Assembly (NCBI RefSeq): GCF_044763875.1
Contig: NZ_JBIWGZ010000002.1
Location: forward strand, 124,001-188,000
Length of the DNA stretch: 64,000 nucleotides
Origin: Rummeliibacillus sp044763875
Lineage (GTDB): Bacteria > Bacillota > Bacilli > Bacillales_A > Planococcaceae
Reading direction: 5' to 3'
Of the stretch, positions 41,202 through 48,664 are shown one piece after another. Within the stretch, counting starts at the first letter, position 1; each line of letters begins with the position of its first letter. Position numbers and translations under genes: made by a program. The notes under the pieces were generated by a model. The model had not been told where the DNA came from. It saw only the letters and a list, made by a program, of their open reading frames with translations, and did not search any database.

Positions 41202-41746
41202 GACATATTCGCATCTAGTTGGTCCTGTACAATGCCTATGTAACGTAGTGTTGTAGCTTCTTCCGCATGATTGAATAACACCATTAGATCACCGACTGAA
41301 TTAAATTTTTTATAATAATGATAACCGAAAGTTTTACGCATGCTATGGGTACCAATTTTTTCACGATAGCCAATTTCTTGTGCAGCTTTATTAATATTGG
41401 CCCATGCTGTCTTGCGGGAAATTGCTCGTTGCTTTCCTGTTTTTGTTCTTTGCCTTGATATAATTAAAAACTCTTTGTCTTTTTTACCCTTTATGAATTC
41501 TTCTAATTCTTTACGAAGTTTTGGCGGAATAATCACGCGCTTATATTTTTGTGTCTTTTGCTCAAATATTTTTAAATGCGTTTGCTTTCGCACGTCTTTA
41601 ACTCGTAAATTTAATATATCTGAAATTCTAATCCCTATATGAATACCTATCATCCACATGATGTAGTCACGTTGATTATGATCTTTTAAATACTGCGTTA
41701 GCTCCTCTAGTTGCTCCTTATCTCGAATTGGTTCTACAAATCTCAT
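41189..41746 (-). CDS. Small tyrosine recombinase-like protein
   Basis: 185 aa, catalytic domain only. Arg in HIGIRISDILNLRV, HxxR in IGTHSMRKTFGYHY, a FNHAEEATTLRYIG segment with the second His and the nucleophile Tyr, and Lys in KTQKYKRVIIP. No arm-binding or SAM-like domain. In Bacillus phages such proteins sit next to the ArpU late regulator, upstream of terminase. ATG overlaps the ArpU stop (ATGA). It is not the phage integrase, which lies beside attR. Confidence 0.85.
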   Translation of the reverse strand: MRFVEPIRDKEQLEELTQYLKDHNQRDYIMWMIGIHIGIRISDILNLRVKDVRKQTHLKIFEQKTQKYKRVIIPPKLRKELEEFIKGKKDKEFLIISRQRTKTGKQRAISRKTAWANINKAAQEIGYREKIGTHSMRKTFGYHYYKKFNSVGDLMVLFNHAEEATTLRYIGIVQDQLDANMSNLY

Positions 41747-42258
41747 ACAATCACCCAACCTTCCGCGATGATTTTTGACTTACAGCGTTTTAAAATACTT
41801 TGTACTGTGCTTTTTGGTATAGACATGATTTCCGCAATTTGACGATGACTAAATTCATTTGCAGCAAGATTGAATACTTCTCTTTCTTTAGCATCTAACA
41901 CTTTTGATATTTCTTTGGCCAACAATTCTTTTACTTCTTCTTCGTCTTCATTGACCTCATGTTCATATGGCATTTGTTGAAGTTTATCACTATTCATAGT
42001 CAACACCTCGTTACTCACAGGGATATCTCTTTCATAAGCTGCACGTCTATTTATCGACCGCCCTCTGAATCTTCCTGATGCCATAACTTCAATCGAATAT
42101 GATAGGCTACTAATCATTTTTCTGATAGTAGCTAAATCTTCATTCACTTTTGCAATTTCTTCTTCATCAATCATCTCATCTTTTAACTCTAACAAAGCTT
42201 TATACATTTTTTTAGTATGTTTACGTGTAGCGATATACTCATTAATCAACTCTTTCAT
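41743..42258 (-). CDS. ArpU/Xpf-like late transcription regulator
   Basis: 171 aa. N-terminal helices (MYKALLELKDEMIDEEEIAK, IRKMISSLSYSIEVMASGRF) and a C-terminal sigma region-4-like helix-turn-helix (LDAKEREVFNLAANEFSHRQ, IAEIMSIPKSTVQSILKRCK). Resembles ArpU-family and PBSX Xpf-type positive control factors that turn on late genes. Placed at the end of the early region with the small recombinase; a strong terminator lies upstream. Confidence 0.82.
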   Translation of the reverse strand: MKELINEYIATRKHTKKMYKALLELKDEMIDEEEIAKVNEDLATIRKMISSLSYSIEVMASGRFRGRSINRRAAYERDIPVSNEVLTMNSDKLQQMPYEHEVNEDEEEVKELLAKEISKVLDAKEREVFNLAANEFSHRQIAEIMSIPKSTVQSILKRCKSKIIAEGWVIV

Positions 42259-42280
42259 TTTGTTTCCTCCCGATAATCAA

Positions 42281-42334
42281 AATAAAAAGAGCGCTAAATA
42301 AGCACAGAAAGAGTTCTGCGATTATCTAGCGCTC
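42281..42334 (-). terminator. Terminator upstream of the ArpU-like gene
   Basis: GAGCGCTA / TAGCGCTC arms enclosing a second GCAGAA / TTCTGTGC stem, then T-rich on the minus strand. A long stable hairpin that would stop or attenuate early transcription before the late regulator. Confidence 0.8.
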
Positions 42335-42385
42335 CCGGTTGTTCCAGTAAGCACGAATATATTTGTTACACTTATAATACCACAT

Positions 42386-42565
42386 TTAGATTTTTTTACT
42401 ATATTTGTAGTCTACATGAGTAACTTTACCGTGTTGCCAACAAATCTCCTGTTTTCCATAACCAGCAGGTGGTTGTTCTACAGGAATTAATTTCCCACCG
42501 GATACTATGTACACCCCGTTCTCCATTAAACTTACTTCTGCTTTTAAATCTACTTGTTTATTCAA
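42386..42565 (-). CDS. DUF3954-like small phage protein
   Basis: 59 aa, TTG start with AGGAGG nine bases upstream. LMENGVYIVSGGKLIPVEQP, PPAGYGKQEICWQHGKV match the DUF3954 pattern known from Bacillus phages. Short and acidic/aromatic with one Cys; function unknown. Confidence 0.7.
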   Translation of the reverse strand: MNKQVDLKAEVSLMENGVYIVSGGKLIPVEQPPAGYGKQEICWQHGKVTHVDYKYSKKI

Positions 42566-42636
42566 AATATGTTTCCTCCTATGCTATAATTAATTGACTA
42601 GATTAATTGGGCATTGGAGGAAACTCTGATGCTTTT

Positions 42637-42882
42637 TTATATGGCTTCAATCCCATTCGCCAAAAAACGTTCTATGCAATCTAATGCAGCCTTTATAGAT
42701 GTGAACGGTTCCTCAAATTCTTTAGTTTTAACAGTGATAAACCGTCCCATATATTCCACTTCACAAGAAGATGTTCTTATTGTTTCACCTTCTGATAATT
42801 GATATATACTTCTTTTAATAAATTCAATATCATTCAACTCTCTAATCACGTTAAAAAGTGATATTTGTTCTACCTGTTCCAT
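42637..42882 (-). CDS. Hypothetical early prophage protein
   Basis: 81 aa. MEQVEQISLFNVIRELNDIE then YQLSEGETIRTSSCEVEYMG and FEEPFTSIKAALDCIERFLA. The N-terminal SLF-containing segment resembles, loosely, short sliding-clamp-binding peptides (QxxLF); that is a guess. AGGAGG precedes the ATG at 42882, preferred over the GTG six bases earlier. Confidence 0.65.
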   Translation of the reverse strand: MEQVEQISLFNVIRELNDIEFIKRSIYQLSEGETIRTSSCEVEYMGRFITVKTKEFEEPFTSIKAALDCIERFLANGIEAI

Positions 42883-42928
42883 ATACACATCCTCCTCTTT
42901 TACTGCAGAAAATCTACGTTATGCGTCA

Positions 42929-43141
42929 TTACAAATTAGACATATCATCTTTTAGGAACTCGTTTTCTTCCCAAGTCGTTCCATCACCTTCTGCGTCTTC
43001 ATAATCGGTTACAGTCCCTTTTGTTCCTTCTGGACACCATTTATCACAAGTACCATCACAATCTACCGTATTGTTATATTCACCAGTTACGAAACAACCG
43101 AAAGCATAATGACTGCATGTCCAACAAATTTTTTCATCCAT
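42929..43141 (-). CDS. Cys-rich acidic small protein
   Basis: 70 aa. Cys at KICWTCSHYAFGCF and DCDGTCDKWCPEG suggest one zinc site; the C-terminal half is Asp/Glu-rich (DYEDAEGDGTTWEENEFLKD). AAGGAGG upstream. Found in the early region with two other Cys-rich proteins; no family assigned. Confidence 0.65.
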   Translation of the reverse strand: MDEKICWTCSHYAFGCFVTGEYNNTVDCDGTCDKWCPEGTKGTVTDYEDAEGDGTTWEENEFLKDDMSNL

Positions 43142-43171
43142 TAAAAGTCCTCCTTCGTTTCATGAATCGGA

Positions 43172-43756
43172 TTATGCTTTAACTTTTTTCAAACTGGATG
43201 TGTATTTTACCTCGTAGTCGATTTCAACAACAAATTCCGTATCACAGACATTACAAGTCATTTCATGTTCCCCATCTTCATACATATCATCGCTTGAACA
43301 TTCTGAAGCACATACTGGACAGATAATTTTACTTTCACGGAAGCAATCCCATTCATTATGACCATTTTCCTCTGCTATCCGTAACGCTTCTTGTTTACGT
43401 TTTTCATGTTCTCTTTCATGACAAGGTTTGCATTGAAATCCGTCTGGATGTCCCCACGGTATTTCAGTAAGTTCTTTTCTATGAGTCCCACACGTAATGC
43501 AACGATCATGTTCATCACATACGATATATGACCAAGATTCACCGTTTTCTAAGCATTTATTACATCCACAAACCCAGTACCATCCATCATCGAATCTTTC
43601 AGCGTATAACCCCTTAGTAGGTGGATTTAATGATATTTCAGGTAATTCAGTATTCGTTGACCCCTCATTCCAGATGTTTCTATGACCAGAGCGAATTCGT
43701 TTCGTCCATTCTTTAGGTACCTCTGGAATATAAATCTTAGTGTTTTTTAAACTCAT
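43172..43756 (-). CDS. Multi-zinc-ribbon prophage protein
   Basis: 194 aa with about a dozen Cys in CxxC pairs: WVCGCNKCLE, IVCDEHDRCITCGTH, FQCKPCHERE, IICPVCASEC, EMTCNVCDTEF. The last two pairs form a classical zinc ribbon. The middle is a charged helix (EREHEKRKQEALRIAEENGH). Presumably binds nucleic acid or protein. GGAGAG before the ATG. Confidence 0.68.
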   Translation of the reverse strand: MSLKNTKIYIPEVPKEWTKRIRSGHRNIWNEGSTNTELPEISLNPPTKGLYAERFDDGWYWVCGCNKCLENGESWSYIVCDEHDRCITCGTHRKELTEIPWGHPDGFQCKPCHEREHEKRKQEALRIAEENGHNEWDCFRESKIICPVCASECSSDDMYEDGEHEMTCNVCDTEFVVEIDYEVKYTSSLKKVKA

Positions 43757-43811
43757 GTTTTTCTCTCCTTTATGTCACAATATCCTTCTTTTATTAATTA
43801 AAATTAATATC

Positions 43812-44012
43812 TCATTTTCCGTTAATCTCCTCTAAAGAAACACCTAAATATAAGACTGTTTCTATTAGTCCGTCGGTTTTACCGTCATAGTATCTTGCTT
43901 GAGCACTGTTAAACCCAAATTCATTACATGCTCCTCTAAACTTTTCTTTTAATACATTTCTTTCGTGTTTTAAAAATGCTAATTGTTCATCTGTTAAATG
44001 ATGAGTTTTCAT
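43812..44012 (-). CDS. Hypothetical early prophage protein
   Basis: 66 aa: HHLTDEQLAFLKHERNVLKE, then NEFGFNSAQARYYDGKTDGL and IETVLYLGVSLEEING. Helical; AAGGAGG precedes the ATG. No family recognised. Confidence 0.62.
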   Translation of the reverse strand: MKTHHLTDEQLAFLKHERNVLKEKFRGACNEFGFNSAQARYYDGKTDGLIETVLYLGVSLEEINGK

Positions 44013-44047
44013 TTTCGTTTCCTCCTTCGCATTTTAGCCTCAGTTTT

Positions 44048-44410
44048 TCAGTTCGCTATTGTTGATCTTGTTACACCTATATTCTTCTTCCATATGTTGA
44101 GTTCACGTATTGGAATATCTGCTAAGTTACTAATTTCAATATCGTTATACCCACGATATACAAGATTTTTATAGATTGTGGGTGTAATTCCTTTATCTTT
44201 TGAAGATTGGACTACTGAATCTAATTCTTTTGAAATACTTTCAAGCTCTGTGCCTATTACTTGTAGCCGTTGTAACACTGGGCAATCTTTACAATTAGCA
44301 AAAACATTTTTTCCGTTATGCACACAACCTTGGCAATTATTTTCATGCAGTGCTGTCTGTTTAAAAATTAGCTGCGCACGTCTTTTTCTTGCCTTCTTTC
44401 TTGTTAACAT
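44048..44410 (-). CDS. Zinc-finger-like prophage protein
   Basis: 120 aa. Basic N-terminus (RKKARKRRAQLIFKQTALHE), then C-x2-C...C-x2-C (NCQGCVHNGKNVFANCKDCP), then a helix and a homeodomain-like end (YRGYNDIEISNLADIPIREL). Common in Bacillus phages and usually called zinc-finger protein. Overlaps the upstream gene by 7 bp. Confidence 0.72.
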   Translation of the reverse strand: MLTRKKARKRRAQLIFKQTALHENNCQGCVHNGKNVFANCKDCPVLQRLQVIGTELESISKELDSVVQSSKDKGITPTIYKNLVYRGYNDIEISNLADIPIRELNIWKKNIGVTRSTIAN

Positions 44411-44637
44411 GCAATTTCCCCCTTAATAGATTTATTTCGATTATCATTCATTTCATCCACTGCTTTTATTGCGTAATCTACAACGTCCGAGCGACTTAAA
44501 CCTGTGATCTGCATTAAATGACCTAGATACATTTCAAAACGTTCTTCACGTTCCTTTGTGATACCTAGTGAGTTACATTGGCCAACTACTATAACTAGCT
44601 GATCAAGGACATATTTAAGATTCTTTGTTTCGCTCAT
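44404..44637 (-). CDS. Hypothetical early prophage protein
   Basis: 77 aa helical: KNLKYVLDQLVIVVGQCNSL, EERFEMYLGHLMQITGLSRS, DVVDYAIKAVDEMNDN. ATG at 44637 with GGAGG nine bases upstream, preferred over the TTG two codons earlier. No family. Confidence 0.62.
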   Translation of the reverse strand: MSETKNLKYVLDQLVIVVGQCNSLGITKEREERFEMYLGHLMQITGLSRSDVVDYAIKAVDEMNDNRNKSIKGEIAC

Positions 44638-44716
44638 TTTCAATTTCCTCCAATGTTTTTAAGACTTCTAACTTTAAGTTCTCTAAATCTTGCTTTACAG
44701 CTAATAAGTCATTCAT
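44615..44716 (-). CDS. Possible 33-aa coiled-coil protein
   Basis: MNDLLAVKQDLENLKLEVLK then TLEEIENERNKES; a regular leucine heptad. AAGGGG lies eight bases before the ATG, 1 bp after the next gene's stop. Overlaps the downstream gene by 23 bp and carries its ribosome site, so translation coupling is plausible. Confidence 0.5.
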   Translation of the reverse strand: MNDLLAVKQDLENLKLEVLKTLEEIENERNKES

Positions 44717-44717
44717 T

Positions 44718-44924
44718 TTATGAACCCCTTCTTAAAGCGTAATTTAACTTAACTTTTATTGGCTCACCATACTTTTTAAACATTTCATCACGTTCAATTT
44801 GATGATGTATTCTGCAATGCACCCTAGATATAAATGTTCCTTTATGATCGCAATCAGGATGTGGACATTTAACAATTGCAATCCCATTTCCCGATGCAAA
44901 TTGTGTCATTTGAGATGTCTGCAT
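44718..44924 (-). CDS. Cys/His-rich small prophage protein
   Basis: 68 aa. KCPHPDCDHKG and HCRIHHQIERDEMFKKYGEP suggest a single C2H2- or ribbon-type zinc site, followed by a basic tail. CAGGAGG before the ATG, 3 bp after the DnaC-like gene. No family assigned. Confidence 0.63.
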   Translation of the reverse strand: MQTSQMTQFASGNGIAIVKCPHPDCDHKGTFISRVHCRIHHQIERDEMFKKYGEPIKVKLNYALRRGS

Positions 44925-44927
44925 GGT

Positions 44928-45749
44928 TTATACCTCCTGGGTTAAATCGAATGCAACAATTCGTTTATCTCGAATATTATCGAATTTGATTACTGCAATA
45001 TTTTTAAAACTCCTAGATATTAGCTTTTTATCATACATGTCTTCCATTTGCTTGCGTGATAAGTTTGATGTAATGATTGTTGATTTGTTTTGTCTGGCTT
45101 CAAATATTGCAGTAAGGACTTCTAAAGTGAAGTTTGTTGCGGTCTTTCTTGTATCGATTGCTCCAGTTTCAGCGCCTAAATCGTCAAGGCATAAGAAATC
45201 TACTCTGGATAACATGTCCACAAAATAGAGCTGAGTGTATTTGCTCTCTTTATTGTCAAATGAATCTCGAATTTTCGTCATCATCTCTCGAACACTAATG
45301 AAAACACACTCAACATCCATTTTTTCATTGAGGTTCCGTAATATGGACATTGCTAAATGAGATTTTCCAACCCCTGTATCTCCTTGCAAAAGTGTGGTAA
45401 ATACTTTTGCACCCTTGTAATGTTTAAAGGCTTGTATCGCTAAATCTTTGTTCTTCACTTCTTCCTCAGATTCAGCAAAAAACTTTCCAAATGATGCATT
45501 ACGAAGTGTTTCATCGGCAAATATACTTTTGTAATACAATGTATTTTTCTTTTTCTTAGATTCCTGAGCTAGAATCTGGTCGCTCATGGATTTCGCAAAT
45601 GCGGCATTCTCTTTTGCTAATTCACATGCAGGGCAAATTTCTACTCCTTCGATAATCATCATTCCAACTGGTTTAGCATGATTCGAACAAATATTAGAAG
45701 TTAATGCCATCTCTATACTCTTTGGTAGAGCTTGACTGATTGCTTTCAT
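44928..45749 (-). CDS. DnaC/DnaI-like helicase loader
   Basis: 273 aa AAA+ ATPase. An N-terminal zinc motif (CSNHAKPVG ... CPAC) precedes a helical linker (KSMSDQILAQESKKKK), then Walker A LQGDTGVGKSHLAM near residue 131, Walker B VDFLCLDDLGAE, sensor IITSNLSRKQM and the C-terminal RSFKNIAVIKFDNIRD. It should load the host DnaB-type helicase at the phage origin. ATG at 45749 is preferred (AAAGGGTG seven bases upstream). It overlaps the initiator gene by 56 bp. Confidence 0.9.
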   Translation of the reverse strand: MKAISQALPKSIEMALTSNICSNHAKPVGMMIIEGVEICPACELAKENAAFAKSMSDQILAQESKKKKNTLYYKSIFADETLRNASFGKFFAESEEEVKNKDLAIQAFKHYKGAKVFTTLLQGDTGVGKSHLAMSILRNLNEKMDVECVFISVREMMTKIRDSFDNKESKYTQLYFVDMLSRVDFLCLDDLGAETGAIDTRKTATNFTLEVLTAIFEARQNKSTIITSNLSRKQMEDMYDKKLISRSFKNIAVIKFDNIRDKRIVAFDLTQEV

Positions 45750-46545
45750 ATCCTCGCACCCTTTCATTTAAGTAGCCTTCGAATTTTGAAGCTTGGAATA
45801 GTGTTGAAGGTCGTAAATATTGATTAAAATGTGGATCTTGTAACCATGTGATTATTTTTTTATCAATGACAGTTTTAAAGTCTTCGGTTTTAAATCCTTC
45901 ATCAAACCTTGCTTTAATCAAGGTCCGTGTTGCCTTTGATGAGCTTTTATAATTTGTTCCTGCCTTTTGATTTAGATAATCTATTATTTCATCGTAAGGA
46001 AGAGATGAACCAGCAGCCTTAGCTGCGCTTTTCTTTACTTCTTCTTTTTCTTCTTTTTCTTCTTTTTCTTCTTCTTTTTCTTTTTCTTTTTCTTGTACAC
46101 TTGTCGTTAGCGTATCGTTATACGTATCGTGGTACGAATCGAATAATTTCTTTATACTATCGTTTGTCACTCCATTACCAACCCATGTAATTAATGAAGT
46201 ATCCTTAACATGTTTTAATTCTGAAATAACACAATCCAAGACAGGTTTACCACCGCGAGTAAGGTTGTATCTTCCCCAGTTTTTTATTGCTATCTCACGT
46301 GTTTCAGTGCTGTATTTGATCAATTTATGATGTTCTATGAACCTTTGCATTAAAGCGTTTATTGACTCATTTGAATACCCCAAATCAAATGCCATTTGCT
46401 TTTTTGTAATCTGATATATTCCTATTTGAGATGTCTTTTCATTAGTTAATAAATAAAGAAAAAAGTATTTATCTTCTGGAGTTAATTCCTCCACTACTTT
46501 TGGGTCGTTCCAAAAACTTGTATGAATCAATCTAAATTTAGCCAA
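45694..46545 (-). CDS. Phage replication initiator (replisome organizer)
   Basis: 283 aa. N-terminal winged-helix replisome organizer domain (HTSFWNDPKVVEELTPEDKY; IGIYQITKKQMAFDLGYSNE), then a ~50-residue Glu/Lys-rich linker, and a C-terminal conserved phage domain (YDEIIDYLNQKAGTNYKSSS; TLIKARFDEGFKTEDFKTVI; WLQDPHFNQYLRPSTLFQAS). The linker-coding DNA holds iteron-like repeats at 46103-46143, so the origin is probably inside this gene, as in lambda O. DnaC-like loader follows. Confidence 0.9.
   Translation of the reverse strand: MAKFRLIHTSFWNDPKVVEELTPEDKYFFLYLLTNEKTSQIGIYQITKKQMAFDLGYSNESINALMQRFIEHHKLIKYSTETREIAIKNWGRYNLTRGGKPVLDCVISELKHVKDTSLITWVGNGVTNDSIKKLFDSYHDTYNDTLTTSVQEKEKEKEEEKEEKEEKEEVKKSAAKAAGSSLPYDEIIDYLNQKAGTNYKSSSKATRTLIKARFDEGFKTEDFKTVIDKKIITWLQDPHFNQYLRPSTLFQASKFEGYLNERVRGYESNQSSSTKEYRDGINF
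46034..46100. repeat. Polypyrimidine/polypurine tract in the initiator gene
   Basis: About 65 nt of CTTCTTTTT-type repeats on the plus strand (GAA/AAA/GAG codons on the coding strand) encoding the linker EKEKEKEEEKEEKEEKEEVK. It adjoins the iterons and could act as an easily melted segment, or simply reflect the charged linker. Confidence 0.7.
46103..46143 (-). other. Putative phage replication origin (iterons)
   Basis: On the minus strand ACGATTCGTACC-like units repeat every 11-12 bp: CGATTCGTACCA, CGATACGTATAA, CGATACGCTAA, then CGAC. They encode SYHDTYNDTLTT in the initiator, so selection on DNA within the coding frame is plausible. Confidence 0.65.
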
Positions 46546-46607
46546 TTTATTTCCTCCTCCGAAAAACTATTTTATTAATTCTGAGATGTATGTAAAAACC
46601 ATTGTAG

Positions 46608-46823
46608 TTAAATCAAAGCTGCATATTTGTATTTTGCTTTCTTTGCTTTTCGTAAAGTACATAAGCTTTTAATTGAATCTGTCATTTCTTCGGTAGCAAT
46701 TTGTGCGGCAGCTAAATTTCCACGATGTACATGCATATCGACTTCTTTTAATAAATCCTCGATAGTATCAACGAGTTTATTTGCACCTTCAATGTCTTCT
46801 GGCAAAAACTTTTCTTCCAACAT
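46608..46823 (-). CDS. Hypothetical early prophage protein
   Basis: 71 aa helical: DIEGANKLVDTIEDLLKEVD, MHVHRGNLAAAQIATEEMTD, then a basic end (LRKAKKAKYKYAALI). GAAGGAGG precedes the ATG, next to the HTH gene. No family recognised. Confidence 0.65.
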   Translation of the reverse strand: MLEEKFLPEDIEGANKLVDTIEDLLKEVDMHVHRGNLAAAQIATEEMTDSIKSLCTLRKAKKAKYKYAALI

Positions 46824-46825
46824 GA

Positions 46826-47338
46826 CTAGTCCTCCTTCAAAAAACCCTGTGAGATTAAATATCTATAATGGTCCATCCATAGACCTCGATAACTAATGCC
46901 GGTTTCCATACAAACTACTGCTATAAACTGTGAGATTGCAGTTTCAGCTTCTACAAGTTCTTCAAGTGCTTCATGCACCTCTTGCAACTCGAATGGTTGT
47001 AGATTACTTAATGGCTTTGATAAACCAGTTTCTTTAAGCCTAGAAAAAGCTTCTTCTAGTTCTTCTAGCGTTTTCTCTTTAATTGCACTTCTGTGTAGGT
47101 CTGCATTTGGTCCATCTAACCATACTGGGCCAGTGCCTGTATATTCGTTTTGTACAGTCATCGCAAAGCATGGATCATCGTATTTTTTACTATATTTATT
47201 TGCAACATCCACGTTCACTTTGTCCTTACCTGTTTCATAACGTGAGATTGTTTCTCTTGCGACATGCATTTCACCAGCCGTTTTTTGTTGTGTTTGGTTA
47301 CCTCTTAAATCCTTCATCAAATCCCTCACATTTTTCAT
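46826..47338 (-). CDS. XRE-type helix-turn-helix protein with helical C-terminus
   Basis: 170 aa. Residues ~14-48 form an XRE-like HTH (QQKTAGEMHVARETISRYET, GKDKVNVDVANKYSKKY). The rest is helical (TLEELEEAFSRLKETGLSKP, LQEVHEALEELVEAETAISQ). Early-region regulator in many Bacillus phages; target unknown. AGGAGG before the ATG. Confidence 0.75.
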   Translation of the reverse strand: MKNVRDLMKDLRGNQTQQKTAGEMHVARETISRYETGKDKVNVDVANKYSKKYDDPCFAMTVQNEYTGTGPVWLDGPNADLHRSAIKEKTLEELEEAFSRLKETGLSKPLSNLQPFELQEVHEALEELVEAETAISQFIAVVCMETGISYRGLWMDHYRYLISQGFLKED

Positions 47339-47431
47339 AAAACCCCTCCTATATGAATCACATTATTCAGTTTTATATACATGAACTCTACCAACGTAGT
47401 TAATTAATCTTGTTAAAATAAATAATAGAAG

Positions 47432-47701
47432 TTAATTAGTTGGTTGTTTTTTTAGCCAGTCCACAAGAAATTCTTGTGTTTCTTTGGCTGGAAACAACCA
47501 TTTTTGACCAACCTTGTATTTAGGGAAAGCTTGATCATAAAAGAATTTTTCAAGTATGAATGATTTGCTCATACAAGTTTGATTTAGCAATTCTTTAAAG
47601 TCCCAAAATGTTTTAGCGTATGTGATTTCATTTATTGCTTTATTTAGTGCCACTTTATAGTCTTGTTCCAGTTGTTCTGAATCGATTTTTACATTTAACA
47701 T
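47432..47701 (-). CDS. DUF771-type winged-helix protein
   Basis: 89 aa. TFWDFKELLNQTCMSKSFIL, DQAFPKYKVGQKWLFPAKET and EFLVDWLKKQ match DUF771, an excisionase/MerR-like winged helix common in phage early regions. GGGGG precedes the ATG. It might act as excisionase since no other Xis candidate is seen, but that is inference. Confidence 0.75.
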   Translation of the reverse strand: MLNVKIDSEQLEQDYKVALNKAINEITYAKTFWDFKELLNQTCMSKSFILEKFFYDQAFPKYKVGQKWLFPAKETQEFLVDWLKKQPTN

Positions 47702-47712
47702 TGCAGTACCCC

Positions 47713-48378
47713 CTACACAACTACCAATTGTTTTTTGGGTACGTAATGTTCGATGTATGAAATTGCAGACTGTAAATCCTTACGTCGCACATCTTTATAA
47801 CTAGATACACCAAAACGGTCTTTTATTTCTCTGTAAAGCTCTTTAAAGAGCTTTGGGCGATATTGAGCATGGTTTTCTATTTCATATACTCGAGAAGCAA
47901 CTGCTTTTTGTAAACTGCGTTGTTCGCCATGAGTTAAAGTAATCTGTTCGTCAATTTTTTCATTGATCAACTGAATTTGTTGTTTAATATTTTGAGTATC
48001 TAGTTCAAGTTGATTTGTAATCTGAATCACATTTTCTAAATTTTTAACTTGTTTAATGGTGTAATAATCATCGACAAGTAATGAATACGCCTGCCATGCC
48101 TTGATATTATTTAATGATTTTGCATGAAGCCATGCACCTTGTTCTGTCCAGAGATATAAAGTAGAGACGTATTTAAGGCTGTCGTCATTTTGACGTTCAG
48201 CTTTAAAAGCTTTTAATTCTTCTCCTGTTAAAGAAAAATAATGTTTTCCTTCCTGGTATCTATCGATATTGCGTTGGAAATTACGAAGCAATTGCTTCGC
48301 TTCAACTTCAAATGCTGCTGAAACTTGAGCAGTTGTTAAAGTTCGTTGACCCTTACGCTCAATAACTTGTAAATCCAT
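47713..48378 (-). CDS. ORF6N/ORF6C antirepressor
   Basis: 221 aa. N-terminal ORF6N domain (GQRTLTTAQVSAAFEVEAKQ, FQRNIDRYQEGKHYFSLTGE, LYLWTEQGAWLHAKSLN), a coiled middle (INEKIDEQITLTHGEQRSLQ) and a C-terminal ORF6C (AQYRPKLFKELYREIKDRFG, VSSYKDVRRKDLQSAISYIE). Antirepressors of this kind disable the phage repressor. ATG at 48378 has TGGAGG seven bases upstream. A CAAC-N5-GTTG operator lies 39 bp before the start. Confidence 0.88.
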   Translation of the reverse strand: MDLQVIERKGQRTLTTAQVSAAFEVEAKQLLRNFQRNIDRYQEGKHYFSLTGEELKAFKAERQNDDSLKYVSTLYLWTEQGAWLHAKSLNNIKAWQAYSLLVDDYYTIKQVKNLENVIQITNQLELDTQNIKQQIQLINEKIDEQITLTHGEQRSLQKAVASRVYEIENHAQYRPKLFKELYREIKDRFGVSSYKDVRRKDLQSAISYIEHYVPKKQLVVV

Positions 48379-48409
48379 AGGTAAGCCTCCATTTTGTTGT
48401 TTTTTATAG

Positions 48410-48652
48410 TTAACCACAACTTTTTGTTGTGTTTTCACTTAAAAAAATTTTATTTGGCATTACTTGAAAGAGTGAGCATATTGCTAAAGCAACTGTTAAA
48501 GATGGTGTTCTAGTGCCCTGTTCAATCATACCGTAATAACTTTCAGTGATAGTTAAATCGAAATCAGCTTCTAATTTTTTAACTACATCTTTCTGTAACC
48601 AGCTATTAGATTTTCTAAGATGCACTAACTCAGTTCTTCTGATGTGTTCCAA
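48410..48652 (-). CDS. Cro-like XRE regulator
   Basis: 80 aa XRE helix-turn-helix: RRTELVHLRKSNSWLQKDVV, TESYYGMIEQGTRTPSLTVA, ICSLFQVMPNKIFL. TTG start with GGGAGGTG five bases upstream; the frame is open further but through operators. Divergent from the repressor, with TTGACA-17-TTATAT promoter; analogous to Cro. Confidence 0.85.
   Translation of the reverse strand: MEHIRRTELVHLRKSNSWLQKDVVKKLEADFDLTITESYYGMIEQGTRTPSLTVALAICSLFQVMPNKIFLSENTTKSCG
48417..48429. promoter_or_regulatory. Operator O4 (CAAC-N5-GTTG) before the antirepressor
   Basis: CAACTTTTTGTTG, identical to O1 (48665-48677), within the 3' end of the cro-like gene and 39 bp upstream of the antirepressor start. Suggests repressor or Cro control of the antirepressor. 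Confidence 0.7.
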
Positions 48653-48664
48653 TTTAACACCTCC

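Noticed and set aside
41189..41746. Second integrase indicating a second, nested prophage
   Set aside because: No att repeat or integration module near it; the late-control setting with ArpU is normal for such proteins.
46103..46143. Short regularly spaced repeats that might be a CRISPR array
   Set aside because: Unit length of 11-12 bp without spacers, inside a coding frame and with no cas genes; iterons fit better.
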